Shown piece after piece: positions 1 through 7,478 of a DNA stretch of 48,619 nt; the first letter of the stretch is position 1, and every line of letters starts with the position of its first letter. The notes under the pieces were generated by a model that saw only the letters and a list, made by a program, of their open reading frames with translations, ran no database searches and was not told the origin of the DNA. The stretch covers positions 1 through 48,619 of the forward strand of contig JBHOQX010000012.1 in the NCBI GenBank assembly GCA_042408595.1. The letters are read 5' to 3'. Source of the DNA: JBHOQX01 sp042408595 (GTDB taxonomy: Bacteria; Chloroflexota; Chloroflexia; Chloroflexales; Roseiflexaceae). The position numbers were made by a program, and so were the translations under genes.

Positions 1-670
1 TCGCCAGTTGGTCAGCAGCTTCGAGCAGGCGATAGCGCCGGATGACCCACTTGGGGCTGACCCCGACATACCGCGCGAAAAGGCGCTGCATGGTCCGCCG
101 GCTGAGGCCAGCGCAGTTGGCGAGCATGGCGACGCGGGTGATCGTTCGATCGGTTGCGATCTGCTCGATCACGCTGTTGATCAGGTCGACCCGTTCGTCG
201 GGCGGCGGCAAGCGTGCGCGCAGGAACTGCTCGGCGCAGGCGATCATCTCGTCGACGCTCGCACAGGCGAGCACACTTCGCTCGTAGGCGCTGCCCGCTG
301 CACCAAAGGCTGCGTTCAGGCCGATGACCCGATCGGTGAGCGTTGCAACGGGTACTCGATAGAAGGGGTAGAAGGCGCCAGGCCGGAACTTAATGCCGAA
401 GACGCGGCCTTTCCCCACCAGTTGAACCTCAAAGCGCCGTGTGTTGACGCCGAAGACACCTGATCGGCCCTGCTCGACAACCAGGTTGACACACGGGTAT
501 GGCAGGGTTGCCTGGGTATAGGGCACCTGCTCCGGCACGTCCCACGCAACCGTCCAATAGCGCAGCACGACCCTGTGGAGATCTGCCGATGGAGCGAAGC
601 GCTCCAGGGTAAACGCGCTGCCCAGACCCGCCGGCTTCAGGACGCCGGTCGGCACATGCGCTGCTTGCAT
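1..670 (-). CDS. AraC-family transcriptional regulator (3' end cut by window edge)
   Basis: Reading the minus strand from an ATG at 670-668 gives 223 codons that run off the left edge, so the C-terminus is missing. Residues 1 to about 130 look like the ligand-binding-type N-terminal domain often paired with AraC HTH domains (DUF6597-like), including a GIKFRPGAFYPF stretch. From about residue 170 there is a clear AraC double-HTH: RVAMLANCAGLSRRTMQRLF, then GVSPKWVIRRYRLLEAA. A GGAAAG Shine-Dalgarno lies about 13 nt upstream of the ATG. The gene is divergent from the DUF3224 gene at 842, the usual layout for a local regulator and its target. Family assignment is firm; the ligand is unknown. Confidence 0.85.
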   Translation of the reverse strand, partial: MQAAHVPTGVLKPAGLGSAFTLERFAPSADLHRVVLRYWTVAWDVPEQVPYTQATLPYPCVNLVVEQGRSGVFGVNTRRFEVQLVGKGRVFGIKFRPGAFYPFYRVPVATLTDRVIGLNAAFGAAGSAYERSVLACASVDEMIACAEQFLRARLPPPDERVDLINSVIEQIATDRTITRVAMLANCAGLSRRTMQRLFARYVGVSPKWVIRRYRLLEAADQLA

Positions 671-732
671 GGTGGTTCTGTCTTTCCAGCGCCACTCCTG
701 GCGCGTTTTTCCAATACAAACCAAAACGAATG

Positions 733-741
733 TGCTATGCT
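733..741 (+). promoter_or_regulatory. Extended -10 promoter for the DUF3224 gene
   Basis: TGC-TATGCT is an extended -10 (TGn plus hexamer) that would start transcription near 748, about 95 nt before the DUF3224 start. A 10-bp palindrome CTGGCGCCAG (740-749) overlaps its downstream edge and could be an operator. I see no good -35, as is usual for extended -10 promoters. The same TGCTAnnnT form recurs elsewhere in this window. Confidence 0.45.
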
Positions 742-760
742 GGCGCCAGACCCATTGTAC

Positions 761-806
761 CATGCGCCACGGTGGGTGAAGGGCGATGCCCTTTGGGAGG
801 CGCATG
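761..806 (+). other. Two-tier stem-loop in the leader of the DUF3224 gene
   Basis: CATGCGCC (761-768) pairs perfectly with GGCGCATG (799-806). Inside it AAGGGC (779-784) pairs with GCCCTT (788-793) around a GAT loop. No T-run follows, so it is not an intrinsic terminator. It lies between the proposed start site and the GGAGG ribosome site at about 833. It may be an RNA leader structure or an operator; the role is unknown. Confidence 0.4.
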
Positions 807-841
807 CCGAAGTGTAGCCTGAGCGGAGCTATGGAGGCATT

Positions 842-1285
842 ATGAGCAGGCAAGCGACCGGCACCTATACGATCACGAGCTGGGACGAGAAGACCTGGGA
901 CGGCAGGCCGTGGAACGAGGTTCCCGGAGCCAAGGTGACGCATTCGATGGTCAAGCAGGCATTCACCGGCGCGATCACCGGCGAGGCGATCTGCCAGCAA
1001 CTGGTGGCCTACAGCAGCGATACGTACGCGAGTTTTGTTGGCCTGCATCTCGTTACCGGGAGCCTAGATGGGCGCAGCGGGAGCTTTGTGTTGCAGTCGA
1101 GCGGGGTCTATGCCGACAACACCGCGCGCGTCACGTGGTTCGTCGTGCCCGGCTCGGGAACCGGTGAGCTGGCCGGGTTGCGTGGGCAGGGCGGCTACAC
1201 AGCCGGCCATGCAGATTATCCGAACGTGCCTTACACGCTCGAATACACGCTTGATCAGCGATTGGAGGGCGAGAGCGACGAATGA
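842..1285 (+). CDS. DUF3224 domain-containing protein
   Basis: A 147-residue single-domain protein. It opens with an ATGTYTITSWDEK-like strand, has a GSFVLQSSGVY motif in the middle, and the strongly conserved GSGTGELAGLRGQGGY near residue 115; together these are the signature of the DUF3224 family. The fold is expected to be a small beta-barrel and no biochemical role is established. The ATG follows a GGAGG ribosome site at 833-837. The gene is divergent from an AraC-type regulator and transcribed alone. No signal peptide, so cytoplasmic. Family call firm, function unknown. Confidence 0.88.
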   Translation: MSRQATGTYTITSWDEKTWDGRPWNEVPGAKVTHSMVKQAFTGAITGEAICQQLVAYSSDTYASFVGLHLVTGSLDGRSGSFVLQSSGVYADNTARVTWFVVPGSGTGELAGLRGQGGYTAGHADYPNVPYTLEYTLDQRLEGESDE

Positions 1286-1681
1286 TGTCGGGGGGTCAGG
1301 GCCGGCCACGCGACCAGTTGGCCGCGCCGTATCAGGGGATGCCTGTGTGCGCATGTGCCTGCCCTGTCAACAAATGCGCGGCAGCGGGTCGCCGATCAAC
1401 ACATCCAGGATGCGTGCCGCCGATATCGGTGTGTACAAAACCATCGCAGCCGGCTCGGCGCGCGCCGGCGGTAGTTCGAGGCGCGGGCGAGCGGGGAAGG
1501 CGTGGCTGCGGGCACCACCCATGCGGCTCGTTTCCGGGCGAGCGACGGCGACGTGGCCGATCGCACAGGCAGACGATTCGGCTGGGAGGGCTGCGCCTGC
1601 CGGACCTCCCTGCTCAGGCAGGCTGGGGAAACCGACGGCGCCGCCGCGGCTAAGCGCGGCAGCGCCGTGTGATACGTCCCG
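1286..1681. other. 396-bp gene-free region between convergent genes
   Basis: No credible gene. The DNA is GC-rich and holds a small inverted repeat, GGGAGG at 1584-1589 against CCTCCC at 1605-1610. The text around 1490-1550 weakly resembles the palindromic element found at 11941-12076. Open frames on both strands here lack ribosome sites and protein-like composition. The region separates the DUF3224 gene (+) from the glycosidase gene (-). Confidence 0.6.
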
Positions 1682-3163
1682 TTAGTGCCTGTTGGCCAGG
1701 CGTGCGCCTGTGCCCGGGTTCGGGCTACGGAGCGTCGAAGCTCCACTGTTGATTTTCGCCGCCGTGCCAATCCCACTGAATGATGATGGCGCCGTTATCG
1801 AGGGATGCACCGTAAACATCCAGGACTTTGCCGCTATGGACGGCGGTGATCTTATAATAACACCAACAGGCTCGATTTTGAACCTTTGGTTAGCTCCTCC
1901 CCAATAATCCCATTGCTGAAGTTGCACTCCGTTCGATGTCGAAGCATTGGGGATATCTAGAGATTTTCCGCTATGTACGGCGATAATTTTATACTCGCCA
2001 TTACCCAGGTGCGTAACCTGCCACTTTTGATTATTTCCGGAAGTATACGCCCATTGATGAATCCCCGCGCCATTGCTATAGGAGTACCAGCTCACATCGA
2101 TCACCTTCCCGCTACGGCGTGAAGTGATGCGATAGGTGCCGTCCGGCAATACGCCTCCTGCAGGGACGCCGCTGTAGAAACTATTAACAAAACTCTTGTA
2201 TGTCGTCCCCCAATTATAGTTGTTGTTGTTGTTCGGATTGCCGTTTGAGTCAAGGAGTGCATCCTGGTCGTTGCTATCATACTTCCAGATCCACGCTAGA
2301 GTGGAGTTGCCTTCCTCCTTGACCGCGGCCAGAAAGTTGGACGGATCGATCAGCTCAACATTCTTCGGACCAACCTCGCCAATAATAACGGCGAACCCGG
2401 AATTCCGTAGACTGCTGAGCCTTTGCTTAACGTTTTCTTTCGACCCATATAACCATTTTTCGTAAGCATGGATGTCGAACGCGATATTCGAGCGACCAGC
2501 GAGCAATTGTGCGCCGTTAGTTAAGATGACCTGCTCTGATTGGCCTGTCTCGTTTCCTGGAACCAAGATGATATTTGACGCACCCGTGCTGCGAATATTA
2601 TCGACCATAGCTCGCATGTCGCTCAGCCATAGCTCCGGGCTATATCCGTTACTATTGTCGTACATGTACGGCTCGTTCCACACCTCGATCCACACATCCG
2701 ATTGGTTTTTGAACTGGTTAGCAATTGACCGCATTTCAGCTTTATAATCTTCCCAAAACCATGTCTGTGAAGGGTTTTGGCCCAGCAGGTTGATCGCCTC
2801 CGTGCCATTCCAATAGGAGAATGGACATAAGATGGTGACCAACCCGTTGGCACGGTTATTGTCGACGATGCTTTGCAATGAGTGATACCAGGATCCTCCG
2901 ACTTGCACGGGGGAGCCGATTAACGGTTCCGCCTTAAGGGTGACGATCTCGCGCACAATAGTGAGCCCGTAGTCGCGCATGTCGCTGCTGCCAGCACCGT
3001 ACTGATGAAGGGCGTTGGCGCCGACAAAGCGTGCAACAGTTCCGTTCTTCAAAATTTGAGGCCCTGATACCGAATAGACGTTTTGCGCCGCTCTTATCGA
3101 AGGTAAAGCCAGCAAAGCGACGATCATCGCTACCAGAAACTGCATCGCCACGATCTTCTTCAT
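1682..3163 (-). CDS. Secreted GH5-like glycoside hydrolase with ricin-type lectin domain, frameshifted C-terminus
   Basis: A 493-residue open frame. Residues 1-25 are a signal peptide (basic MKK start, hydrophobic core, cut near IRA-AQ). Residues about 30-330 are a GH5-type TIM barrel: VWNEP carries the likely acid/base Glu164 and VIIGEVG the likely nucleophile Glu263. Residues about 340-434 hold two ricin B-type trefoil repeats ending in HQWAYTSGNNQKW and QQWDYWGGANQRF. After about residue 434 the reading becomes unrelated. Another frame of the same strand encodes the missing third repeat (YYKITAVHSGKVLDVYGAS, then IQWDWHGGENQQW) and stops at 1725-1727. One lost base (or four) near 1860-1866 explains this. 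Composition is visibly AT-richer and Asn-richer than its neighbours, suggesting acquisition. An AAGAGG ribosome site precedes the ATG. Substrate not determinable; a beta-mannan or cellulose-type glucan is plausible. Confidence 0.85.
   Translation of the reverse strand: MKKIVAMQFLVAMIVALLALPSIRAAQNVYSVSGPQILKNGTVARFVGANALHQYGAGSSDMRDYGLTIVREIVTLKAEPLIGSPVQVGGSWYHSLQSIVDNNRANGLVTILCPFSYWNGTEAINLLGQNPSQTWFWEDYKAEMRSIANQFKNQSDVWIEVWNEPYMYDNSNGYSPELWLSDMRAMVDNIRSTGASNIILVPGNETGQSEQVILTNGAQLLAGRSNIAFDIHAYEKWLYGSKENVKQRLSSLRNSGFAVIIGEVGPKNVELIDPSNFLAAVKEEGNSTLAWIWKYDSNDQDALLDSNGNPNNNNNYNWGTTYKSFVNSFYSGVPAGGVLPDGTYRITSRRSGKVIDVSWYSYSNGAGIHQWAYTSGNNQKWQVTHLGNGEYKIIAVHSGKSLDIPNASTSNGVQLQQWDYWGGANQRFKIEPVGVIIRSPPSIAAKSWMFTVHPSITAPSSFSGIGTAAKINSGASTLRSPNPGTGARLANRH
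1725..1866 (-). pseudogene. Out-of-frame third trefoil repeat of the GH5/ricin gene
   Basis: On the minus strand, in the frame shifted relative to the main open frame, codons from about 1859 to 1728 read a complete third ricin gamma repeat with the QxW-type end IQWDWHGGENQQW, followed by SFDAP and a TAG at 1725-1727. This is the natural end of a three-repeat trefoil. The break lies at the junction GTTGGTG/TTATTATAAG. It is either a real mutation or an assembly error. Confidence 0.75.
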
Positions 3164-3674
3164 AGAAGGCCTCTTTTGCTGCGCTACAACGCGCTTCGAG
3201 TTGCCATTACGCGCATGATAGATTTATCTCAGTGTACCTTCCATATGGAAGGGTGTGAGGAGGCTCCACTTTCCTGCGATTACGATTCACCCGCGCCGTG
3301 GCTGGCACGCCAGCAGCGACAAACATCAGCGCCAGAGCCACGCACACCACGCAGGCCGCAGAAACGCTTCATTGCCGTTGCATATCGTGCGAGGTGATGA
3401 GCGCCTCGATTATAGGAGGCCCGCCGCCGGCAGGGGAGATAAGTGATCAACGATTTATTGACATTATCAACACGAACACTGCACCGAGCGGCGCATGGCG
3501 GCAGCGTCGCCATGCGCCCGCGCAGCCCTCGGAACACCGTGCTACACCCGCGTGCTCTGTCCGTCCCGAACGCTTCTTTTGCCGAGCGCTGCCAGGCAGC
3601 GCTGCCCGCCAGGCCGCCTGTTTGGGGCAGGCGCCCCGGACGCCACATAGCATTCGGAACCAGTATGAGGGGAA
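3164..3674. other. 511-bp gene-free region with two strong hairpins
   Basis: The part next to the GH5 gene is AT-rich promoter DNA. The part near 3480-3660 is GC-rich and carries two separate perfect hairpins: GCGCATGGCG (3491-3500) with CGCCATGCGC (3508-3517), and AGCGCTGCC (3585-3593) with GGCAGCGCT (3595-3603). Since the upstream NERD gene ends at 3675 on the minus strand, these could act as its terminator structures, but no clear T-run follows. No gene seen. Confidence 0.55.
3237..3252. promoter_or_regulatory. Perfect 16-bp palindrome, putative operator of the GH5 gene
   Basis: CCTTCCATATGGAAGG is its own reverse complement. It lies 74-89 bp upstream of the GH5 start. A candidate minus-strand -10, TATCAT (complement of 3216-3221), would put its -35 at the edge of the palindrome, a good place for a repressor. 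No regulator gene is adjacent. Confidence 0.45.
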
Positions 3675-5039
3675 CTACCCGCCGATCGGCACCATCCAGA
3701 CCGCCTCACCGAACGGCTCGCGCGTAAGGGTGATGCGCAGTGTCGAGGCGTTGAGGCTGGCCGGGCGCGCGATCACGGCCACGCCGCGCGCCATGGCCCT
3801 CGGCTCGGCCCGGATCGTCGCCGGCTGCGACTGTGCGTCGCTCACCGGGTACTCGTTGCCATGCTCGTCGCGCACGGCGATGTTCTGGCTGGTCAGCGGC
3901 AGCTCCACCGTGGTGTCGGCCAGGTTGTTCTGCACGCTCCAGCTCAGCCGGATATCCGACCCGCAGTATTCGACCTTTTCGAGCGTCACGACGACATCCG
4001 GCGCGAGGCCGGGCGCATCGCTGAGCAGCCCGACCTTCACCCAGGTGTTGGGCTCGGCGCCCTGCTTGCGCGCGACCGACTGGTACTCCGCCCAGGTACA
4101 GGCCGGCGGCCGCAGCAGCCCACCTCCGCCGACCCCGCCGGCCGCCACCGGCTGGATGGTGCTGACCAGCGACGGCGCCGGCGCGTCGGCCTGAGGCGTG
4201 GCCGGGCTGCGGACGAGCAGCAGGAGCAGCAGCGCGGCCGCCGCCGTCGCGAATGCGACGGCGGCCCGGCCCGTCCAGGTGTTCAGCGCGGCCCGGGCGC
4301 GCTCGCCGAAGGTTGGCGGTGCTGGAGCCGCAGGCGCCGGAGCCACCGGAGCGCCGGGTGAGGCAGGGGACGGCGGTGGCGGCGCGGCCGGCTGCGGCGC
4401 GGGCGCGGCCTCGACATCCCAGCGCATCACGCTGCCGGTCATGAGGGCATTGACCTCGGTCCATCGGGTGCAGTGCAGCAGCCGCGGGATCGCCAGCATC
4501 TCCTCGTCGGTCAGGTCGATCTCGGACGAGCGCTCGGTGACCAGGTAGGCCGGCAGTTGGTCGAGCCCCTTGACTTCGACCTTCCAATCGATATCGATCT
4601 GCGAGCCTTCCTGAATGCTGGGCGCGATCACCACCACCCGGCGGCAGGTGCGGAAGTCGACCGTCGCGGCCTTGTTCGGCGAGAGGAACTCGCTCCGATG
4701 GTCGTTGAGGAAGTTGATCAGGCTGTAGTAGTAGGAGATAACCTGGTTGTAGGGATTTTTACGGCCAGGGTTGAGTCGTTTGCGGGTGCCATTGGCGCTC
4801 TCGACATACCATGGGCCGTTTACGTCGCCGAAGACGCACCCGTCGCAGTGCTTCAATTCGAGGATGAAGATCGCGTCGTTCTTGATGATAACAAGATCGA
4901 CCGCCCGCCCACCGACGCTGAAATTGGCCAGCAGCAGATAGAGGCCGTCGAGCCGTTCGAGCCCGTTGGCCAGCGCGACGATCGCCCGCCGCTCATTCGC
5001 ATGTTCCGGCTTTTCGCCGATCCAGACCTGGACAGCCAC
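3675..5039 (-). CDS. NERD-domain protein with Pro-rich linker, one membrane segment and extracytoplasmic tail
   Basis: 454 residues. Residues about 10-130 match the nuclease-related NERD fold: an N-terminal glutamate (ANERRAIVALANGLERL), VDLVIIKND with Asp48, and IFILELKHCDG with Glu61 and Lys63, the D..E-x-K core of restriction-endonuclease-like folds. Residues about 211-243 are a Pro/Ala-rich linker. A single membrane segment follows at about 258-276 (AVAFATAAAALLLLLLV). The last ~170 residues would lie outside the membrane and form a beta-rich domain resembling the DUF4352-type fold, with a Cys at TWAEY and another at EYCGSD. The domain order implies a cytoplasmic nuclease-like domain tethered to an outside sensor. 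Activity and substrate are inferred only from the fold. Confidence 0.75.
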   Translation of the reverse strand: MAVQVWIGEKPEHANERRAIVALANGLERLDGLYLLLANFSVGGRAVDLVIIKNDAIFILELKHCDGCVFGDVNGPWYVESANGTRKRLNPGRKNPYNQVISYYYSLINFLNDHRSEFLSPNKAATVDFRTCRRVVVIAPSIQEGSQIDIDWKVEVKGLDQLPAYLVTERSSEIDLTDEEMLAIPRLLHCTRWTEVNALMTGSVMRWDVEAAPAPQPAAPPPPSPASPGAPVAPAPAAPAPPTFGERARAALNTWTGRAAVAFATAAAALLLLLLVRSPATPQADAPAPSLVSTIQPVAAGGVGGGGLLRPPACTWAEYQSVARKQGAEPNTWVKVGLLSDAPGLAPDVVVTLEKVEYCGSDIRLSWSVQNNLADTTVELPLTSQNIAVRDEHGNEYPVSDAQSQPATIRAEPRAMARGVAVIARPASLNASTLRITLTREPFGEAVWMVPIGG

Positions 5040-5248
5040 TGCGGTGCTCCCATCCGCAGCTCAGCGTTCGTGGGTGAGCCGGCGTTCCTGATGTGTGCTT
5101 GCATTATCCCTCGCTGCACGGCGCTGTGCAATGAAAGATGTGTGACAGTTTGTGAGCAGAAGGCAAACGGCCAGGCCGTCAGACGGTCAGACGATCGACG
5201 CGATACATCGCTGTGGTCTGGTCTGGGACCTCGGACCGGTCGATCGTC

Positions 5249-7261
5249 TCAATGCTTGACCCCCGCCACCTGCTCCTCAAGCGCGAGCGTGCGACGCAGC
5301 TCGAGAATCTGGTCGCGCAACGCGGCGGCCTTCTCGAACGCCAGGTCTTTCGCCGCCTGCTTCATCTGCTTCTCCAGCTCTTTGATCAGCCGCAGCAGCT
5401 CATCCTTGGGGATGGGCAGCTCCTCCGACGGTGCCCCGACGGCGTAGGCCGCCTTCTCCTCCGCCACCTTGCGCACCCGGTCGGTCAAGTCGCGCACCGC
5501 TTTGCTGATGCCGACCGGCGTGATACCATGCTCCTGGTTGTAGGCCTCCTGGATGGCCCGGCGGCGCTCAGTCTCGCGGATGGCTTTCTGCATCGACTCG
5601 GTGACGGTGTCGGCATACATGATCACCGTGCCCTCGACGTGCCGGGCTGCCCGCCCGATGATCTGGATGAGCGATGCGCCGCTGCGCAGGTAGCCCTCCT
5701 TGTCGGCGTCCAGAATAGCGACCAGCGAGACCTCCGGCAGGTCCAGCCCTTCGCGCAGCAGATTGATCCCGACCACAACATCATACACGCCCAGCCGCAG
5801 GTCGCGCAAGATCTCGACCCGCTCTAGCGTCTCGATATCGGAATGCAGGTATTGCGTGCGGATGCCCAGCTCCTTCAGGTAATCGGTCAGGTCCTCCGCC
5901 ATGCGCTTGGTGAGCGTGGTGACCAGCGCGCGCTGCCCCTTCTCCACCCGACGCTTGATCTCGCCGATCAGGTCGTCGACCTGCCCGCGCGATGGGCGGA
6001 CATGGACGACCGGGTCGAGCAGGCCGGTCGGGCGGATGATCTGCTCGACGACCTGCTGCGAGTGCTCCAGTTCGTAGGGGCCGGGCGTCGCTGAGACGAA
6101 GATCGCCTGGTGGATGTGCTGCTCGAACTCCTCGAAGCGCAGCGGCCGGTTGTCCAGCGCCGAGGGCAGTCGGAAGCCGTACTCGACCAGCGTCTCCTTG
6201 CGCGAGCGGTCGCCGTTGTACATCCCGCGCACCTGCGGCAGGGTGATATGCGACTCATCCACGAACAGAACGAAGTCATCCGGGTAGTAGTCGAGCAGCG
6301 TCCAGGGCGTCTGGCCGGGCAGGCGGCGGTCCATGTGGCGCGAGTAGTTTTCGATCCCGGAGCAGTAGCCCATCTCGCCGAGCATCTCCAGGTCGTAGAG
6401 CGTGCGCTGCTTCAGCCGGGCCGCCTCGAGCAGCTTGCCGTCGGCTTCGAGTTGCTGGAGGCGCTCGGCCAGCTCCGCCTGAATGTCGCGGATCGCCAAC
6501 CCGAGTTTCTCGTTGGTCGTGATGAAGTGCTTCGCCGGGTAGATATCAACCGATGCGCGCGTGACCAGCACCTCGCCGGTGAGCGGGTCGAACTCGGTGA
6601 TGCGCTCGATCTCGTCGCCCCAGAACTCGACGCGCAGCGCGATCTCCTGGTTCGCCGGGAAGATGTCGAGGGTGTCGCCACGCACGCGGAACGTGCCGCG
6701 GTGGAAGTCCACGTCGTTGCGGTCGAACTGCAGGTCGAGCAACTGGCGCAGCAGCTTGTCGCGGTTGCGGATCTCGCCGACGCGCAGCGGGATGACGACC
6801 TGCCCGTAGTCGTGCGGCGAGCCGAGGCCGTAGATCGCCGAGACCGAGGCGACGATCAGCACATCGCGCCGGGTGAAGAGCGCCTGCGTCGCGGCGTGCC
6901 GCAGCCGGTCGATCTCTTCGTTGATGTCGGCCTCTTTTTCGATGTACAGGTCTTTGCTCGGGACGTACGCCTCGGGCGTGTACATGTCGTAGTACGAGAT
7001 AAACATCTCGACCGCGGCGTCGGGCAGCAGTTCGCGGAACTCGGCGTAGAGCTGCGAGACGAGCGTCTTGTTGTGGGCCAACACCAGCGCCGGGCGCTCC
7101 AGCGCGCTGAAGAGGTGCGCCATGACGAACGTCTTGCCGGTGCCGGTCGCGCCGAGCAGCGTCTGGTAGCGGTAGCCCCGGCGAATCCCATCGGCGAGCT
7201 GCGCGATCGCCTTCGGCTGGTCGCCGGTGGGCTGGTAAGGGGCGGACACGCGAAACGACAT
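5249..7261 (-). CDS. uvrB: Excinuclease ABC subunit B
   Basis: 670 residues, the usual UvrB length. It is the damage-verifying helicase-like subunit of nucleotide excision repair, loaded by UvrA and recruiting UvrC. Visible marks are Walker A LLGATGTGKTF near residue 38, the beta-hairpin region YYDMYTPEAYVPSKDLYIEK that clamps damaged DNA, the DESH helicase box, motif VI IQIIGRAARH, and a C-terminal UVR motif (KQMKQAAKDLAFEKAAALRD) that docks to UvrC. A GGGAG ribosome site precedes the ATG. A minus-strand -10 TATACT lies at 7311-7306. uvrC is in the same window but 14 kb away; uvrA is not present. Confidence 0.98.
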   Translation of the reverse strand: MSFRVSAPYQPTGDQPKAIAQLADGIRRGYRYQTLLGATGTGKTFVMAHLFSALERPALVLAHNKTLVSQLYAEFRELLPDAAVEMFISYYDMYTPEAYVPSKDLYIEKEADINEEIDRLRHAATQALFTRRDVLIVASVSAIYGLGSPHDYGQVVIPLRVGEIRNRDKLLRQLLDLQFDRNDVDFHRGTFRVRGDTLDIFPANQEIALRVEFWGDEIERITEFDPLTGEVLVTRASVDIYPAKHFITTNEKLGLAIRDIQAELAERLQQLEADGKLLEAARLKQRTLYDLEMLGEMGYCSGIENYSRHMDRRLPGQTPWTLLDYYPDDFVLFVDESHITLPQVRGMYNGDRSRKETLVEYGFRLPSALDNRPLRFEEFEQHIHQAIFVSATPGPYELEHSQQVVEQIIRPTGLLDPVVHVRPSRGQVDDLIGEIKRRVEKGQRALVTTLTKRMAEDLTDYLKELGIRTQYLHSDIETLERVEILRDLRLGVYDVVVGINLLREGLDLPEVSLVAILDADKEGYLRSGASLIQIIGRAARHVEGTVIMYADTVTESMQKAIRETERRRAIQEAYNQEHGITPVGISKAVRDLTDRVRKVAEEKAAYAVGAPSEELPIPKDELLRLIKELEKQMKQAAKDLAFEKAAALRDQILELRRTLALEEQVAGVKH

Positions 7262-7436
7262 GTGACTCCCTGCCTCTGCTCTGGGGCTATTCCCGAGGGA
7301 CTCTCAGTATAACTCATTTGTACTGGTTTCGCCATGCGACTTTGGGCCGATGCGCGGCGAGATGGCGGCTGGGTGATGGGATGTGACGACGCCACGCTAC
7401 GGTCAGGGCGGAAGGCATCCGCCCGACTCCCCCGCG

Positions 7437-7445
7437 TGGTATACT
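7437..7445 (+). promoter_or_regulatory. Extended -10 promoter of the aminotransferase gene
   Basis: TGG-TATACT is a near-consensus extended -10 that ends 33 bp before the ATG at 7479, leaving a short leader with the ribosome site CAGGAGATC. No obvious -35. Confidence 0.5.
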
Positions 7446-7478
7446 CGCCGCGCCACGCTGCTTGTGCCAGGAGATCAC

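Noticed and set aside
7313..7324. Second SOS box upstream of uvrB
   Set aside because: Only the ACAAATG core resembles the mutS box; the GAAC/GTTC arms are not kept, so I do not call it a site.
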